DNA of 14,624 nt from Sulfurimonas sp. (GTDB taxonomy: Bacteria; Campylobacterota; Campylobacteria; Campylobacterales; Sulfurimonadaceae): assembly GCA_026988735.1 (NCBI GenBank), contig JALSKR010000154.1, forward strand, positions 1 to 14,624, given 5' to 3'. A program made the translations under genes and the position numbers. The notes under the pieces are model-generated. The model searched no databases and was not told the origin of the DNA. It saw only the letters and a program-made list of their open reading frames with translations. Numbering within the stretch: the stretch's first letter is position 1; each line of letters opens with the position of its first letter. Positions 13,717 through 14,624 of this stretch are shown piece after piece.

Positions 13717-14624
13717 TTAAAAAATCGAAACGCCTGTTTTTGTCGTAAAGAGTTCCAATGCTTTTGTTCCGATAAGTGAATTTCCCTGCTCATTGAGTGC
13801 GGGTGACCAGACACAAATACCCATCTTTTGTGGTATAACGGCTACAATGCCTCCGCCTACCCCACTTTTTCCGGGCACACCCACCCTAAAAGCAAAATCC
13901 CCCGAAGCATCATAATGCCCACAAGTCAGCATCACCGCATTGATACGTTTTGCCTGTGCTTTGGTTATATATGTCTTGTTGTTTATCGGGTCTACACCGT
14001 GGTTGGCAAGATAGAGCATTGAGCGCGAGAGCTGTTTTGTATTCATCTCCAAAGCACAGTGATTGAAATAGGTCTGTACCAAGGTCATTGCTTCATTGTC
14101 AATATTGCCAAAACTTTTCATCAGATTAGTGAGTGCCAGATTCCTGTAGGCATGCTCCATCTCTGACGCTGCCACTATCTTGTTTATATGAATGTTTTCA
14201 TCATCTGCAATACTGCGTATAAAATCCTGTATGGCATTAAAGGCTATGGCATTGTTTTTATAGTGAGATATAAGAGTATCAGTAACAACAATCGCTCCGG
14301 CATTGATAAAAGGATTACGCGGTATGCCGTTTTCATATTCAAGCTGCACCAAAGAGTTAAAAGGGTTTCCTGAGGGTTCCCGTCCTACACGCTTGTAAAG
14401 TTCGGTACCGAGATATTTTAAAGCCATCGTAAAGGTAAAAACTTTGGAAATACTTTGTATGAAAAAAAGCCTCTCTGATGCACCAACATGGTAAGACCTG
14501 CCGTCAAAAAGGGTAATGCTCATAGCAAACTGCGAGGCATCAACTTCCCCAAGCGCAGGAATATAGTCCGCAACTTTCCCTTTACCAAAGAGCGGCTGTA
14601 TTTCAATCTCAATATCTTGCAGTA
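13717..14624 (-). CDS. glsA: Glutaminase (5' end outside window)
   Basis: Partial: 301 codons are present and the frame is open to the right edge, beginning LQDIEIEIQPLFGKGKVADY. The internal ATG at 14521-14523 is not the start, because the preceding sequence up to ADYIPALGEVDASQFA is conserved glutaminase sequence. Compared with E. coli YbaS numbering only about 9 residues are missing. The serine-dependent beta-lactamase-fold active site is visible: S-I-S-K (SxxK, family Ser66/Lys69) in FFIQSISKVF, Asn in NPFINAGAI, S-E in AASEMEHAYRN, and Ser in VGVPGKSGVGGGIV. The enzyme hydrolyses glutamine to glutamate and ammonia in the cytoplasm. The gene stop (TAA) runs straight into the AGGAGG of the HAD remnant, which was probably the next gene of its operon. 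All residues expected for activity in this part are intact. Confidence 0.96.
   Translation of the reverse strand, partial: LQDIEIEIQPLFGKGKVADYIPALGEVDASQFAMSITLFDGRSYHVGASERLFFIQSISKVFTFTMALKYLGTELYKRVGREPSGNPFNSLVQLEYENGIPRNPFINAGAIVVTDTLISHYKNNAIAFNAIQDFIRSIADDENIHINKIVAASEMEHAYRNLALTNLMKSFGNIDNEAMTLVQTYFNHCALEMNTKQLSRSMLYLANHGVDPINNKTYITKAQAKRINAVMLTCGHYDASGDFAFRVGVPGKSGVGGGIVAVIPQKMGICVWSPALNEQGNSLIGTKALELFTTKTGVSIF

Noticed and set aside
13717..14523. Glutaminase starting at the internal ATG 14523
   Set aside because: The frame stays open to the window edge, and the sequence before this ATG is conserved glutaminase N-terminus; the gene is truncated by the edge.
1..14624. CRISPR array, tRNA, rRNA, transposon or integrase
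   Set aside because: No regularly spaced direct repeats, no tRNA cloverleaf or CCA-ended element, no rRNA-like sequence and no transposase or recombinase motif was seen on either strand.

Overview
The window looks like ordinary chromosome from an AT-rich, Gram-negative bacterium of the Campylobacterota (Epsilonproteobacteria), most likely a Sulfurimonas-like genus. This placement is an inference from the style of the proteins (MqnP-type UbiA prenyltransferase, a short FtsW, a MiaA with a Campylobacterota-like substrate motif, an OprD-type porin and a large cytoplasmic FIST-domain hybrid kinase). No rRNA, tRNA or database search supports it. I see no rRNA or tRNA gene, CRISPR array, IS element, integrase or phage gene.

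Region 1 (1-8616) is a long co-directional run on the minus strand. Read in the direction of transcription it is: FIST-PAS hybrid histidine kinase with a C-terminal Hpt domain, UbiA/MqnP prenyltransferase, a possible PilZ-like protein, a membrane-anchored coiled-coil protein with an HTH-like tail, FtsW, MurG, a DedA-family membrane protein, a DUF420-like membrane protein, and a PrxQ/Bcp peroxiredoxin cut by the left edge. From ubiA to the DUF420-like gene, gaps are 12 bases or less and several stops overlap the next start (ATGA or GTGA), so this is very probably one transcript. It joins quinone synthesis, peptidoglycan precursor synthesis and septal wall polymerisation, all of which use polyprenyl lipids in the inner membrane.

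Region 2 (8617-10289) is a plus-strand pair with a clear extended -10 promoter: a lipoprotein-like coiled-coil membrane protein overlapping miaA (tRNA A37 dimethylallyltransferase) by 4 bases. miaA ends tail-to-tail with the porin; the two stop codons overlap and no terminator lies between them.

Region 3 (10286-12720) is a minus-strand operon: a small cytoplasmic parvulin (PpiC type), an N-carbamoylputrescine amidase-like nitrilase (AguB), and an OprD-like porin with an unusual cysteine cluster at its mature N-terminus.

Region 4 (12721-14624) has a divergent promoter region, a plus-strand single-cysteine thioredoxin-like lipoprotein, then on the minus strand a glutaminase (GlsA, cut by the right edge) followed by the decayed remnant of an LHPP-like HAD phosphatase gene with an in-frame TAA.

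The most interesting signal is not a gene. The 9-mer TACATGTAA occurs eight times and every ACATGTA in the window is part of it, always in the same orientation on the plus strand whichever strand is coding. Where it is read as Leu-His-Val, six of the seven Leu-His-Val triplets in the window use exactly TTA-CAT-GTA. This points to a DNA-level iterated motif (like HIP1, KOPS, Chi or an uptake sequence) rather than a protein-level constraint.
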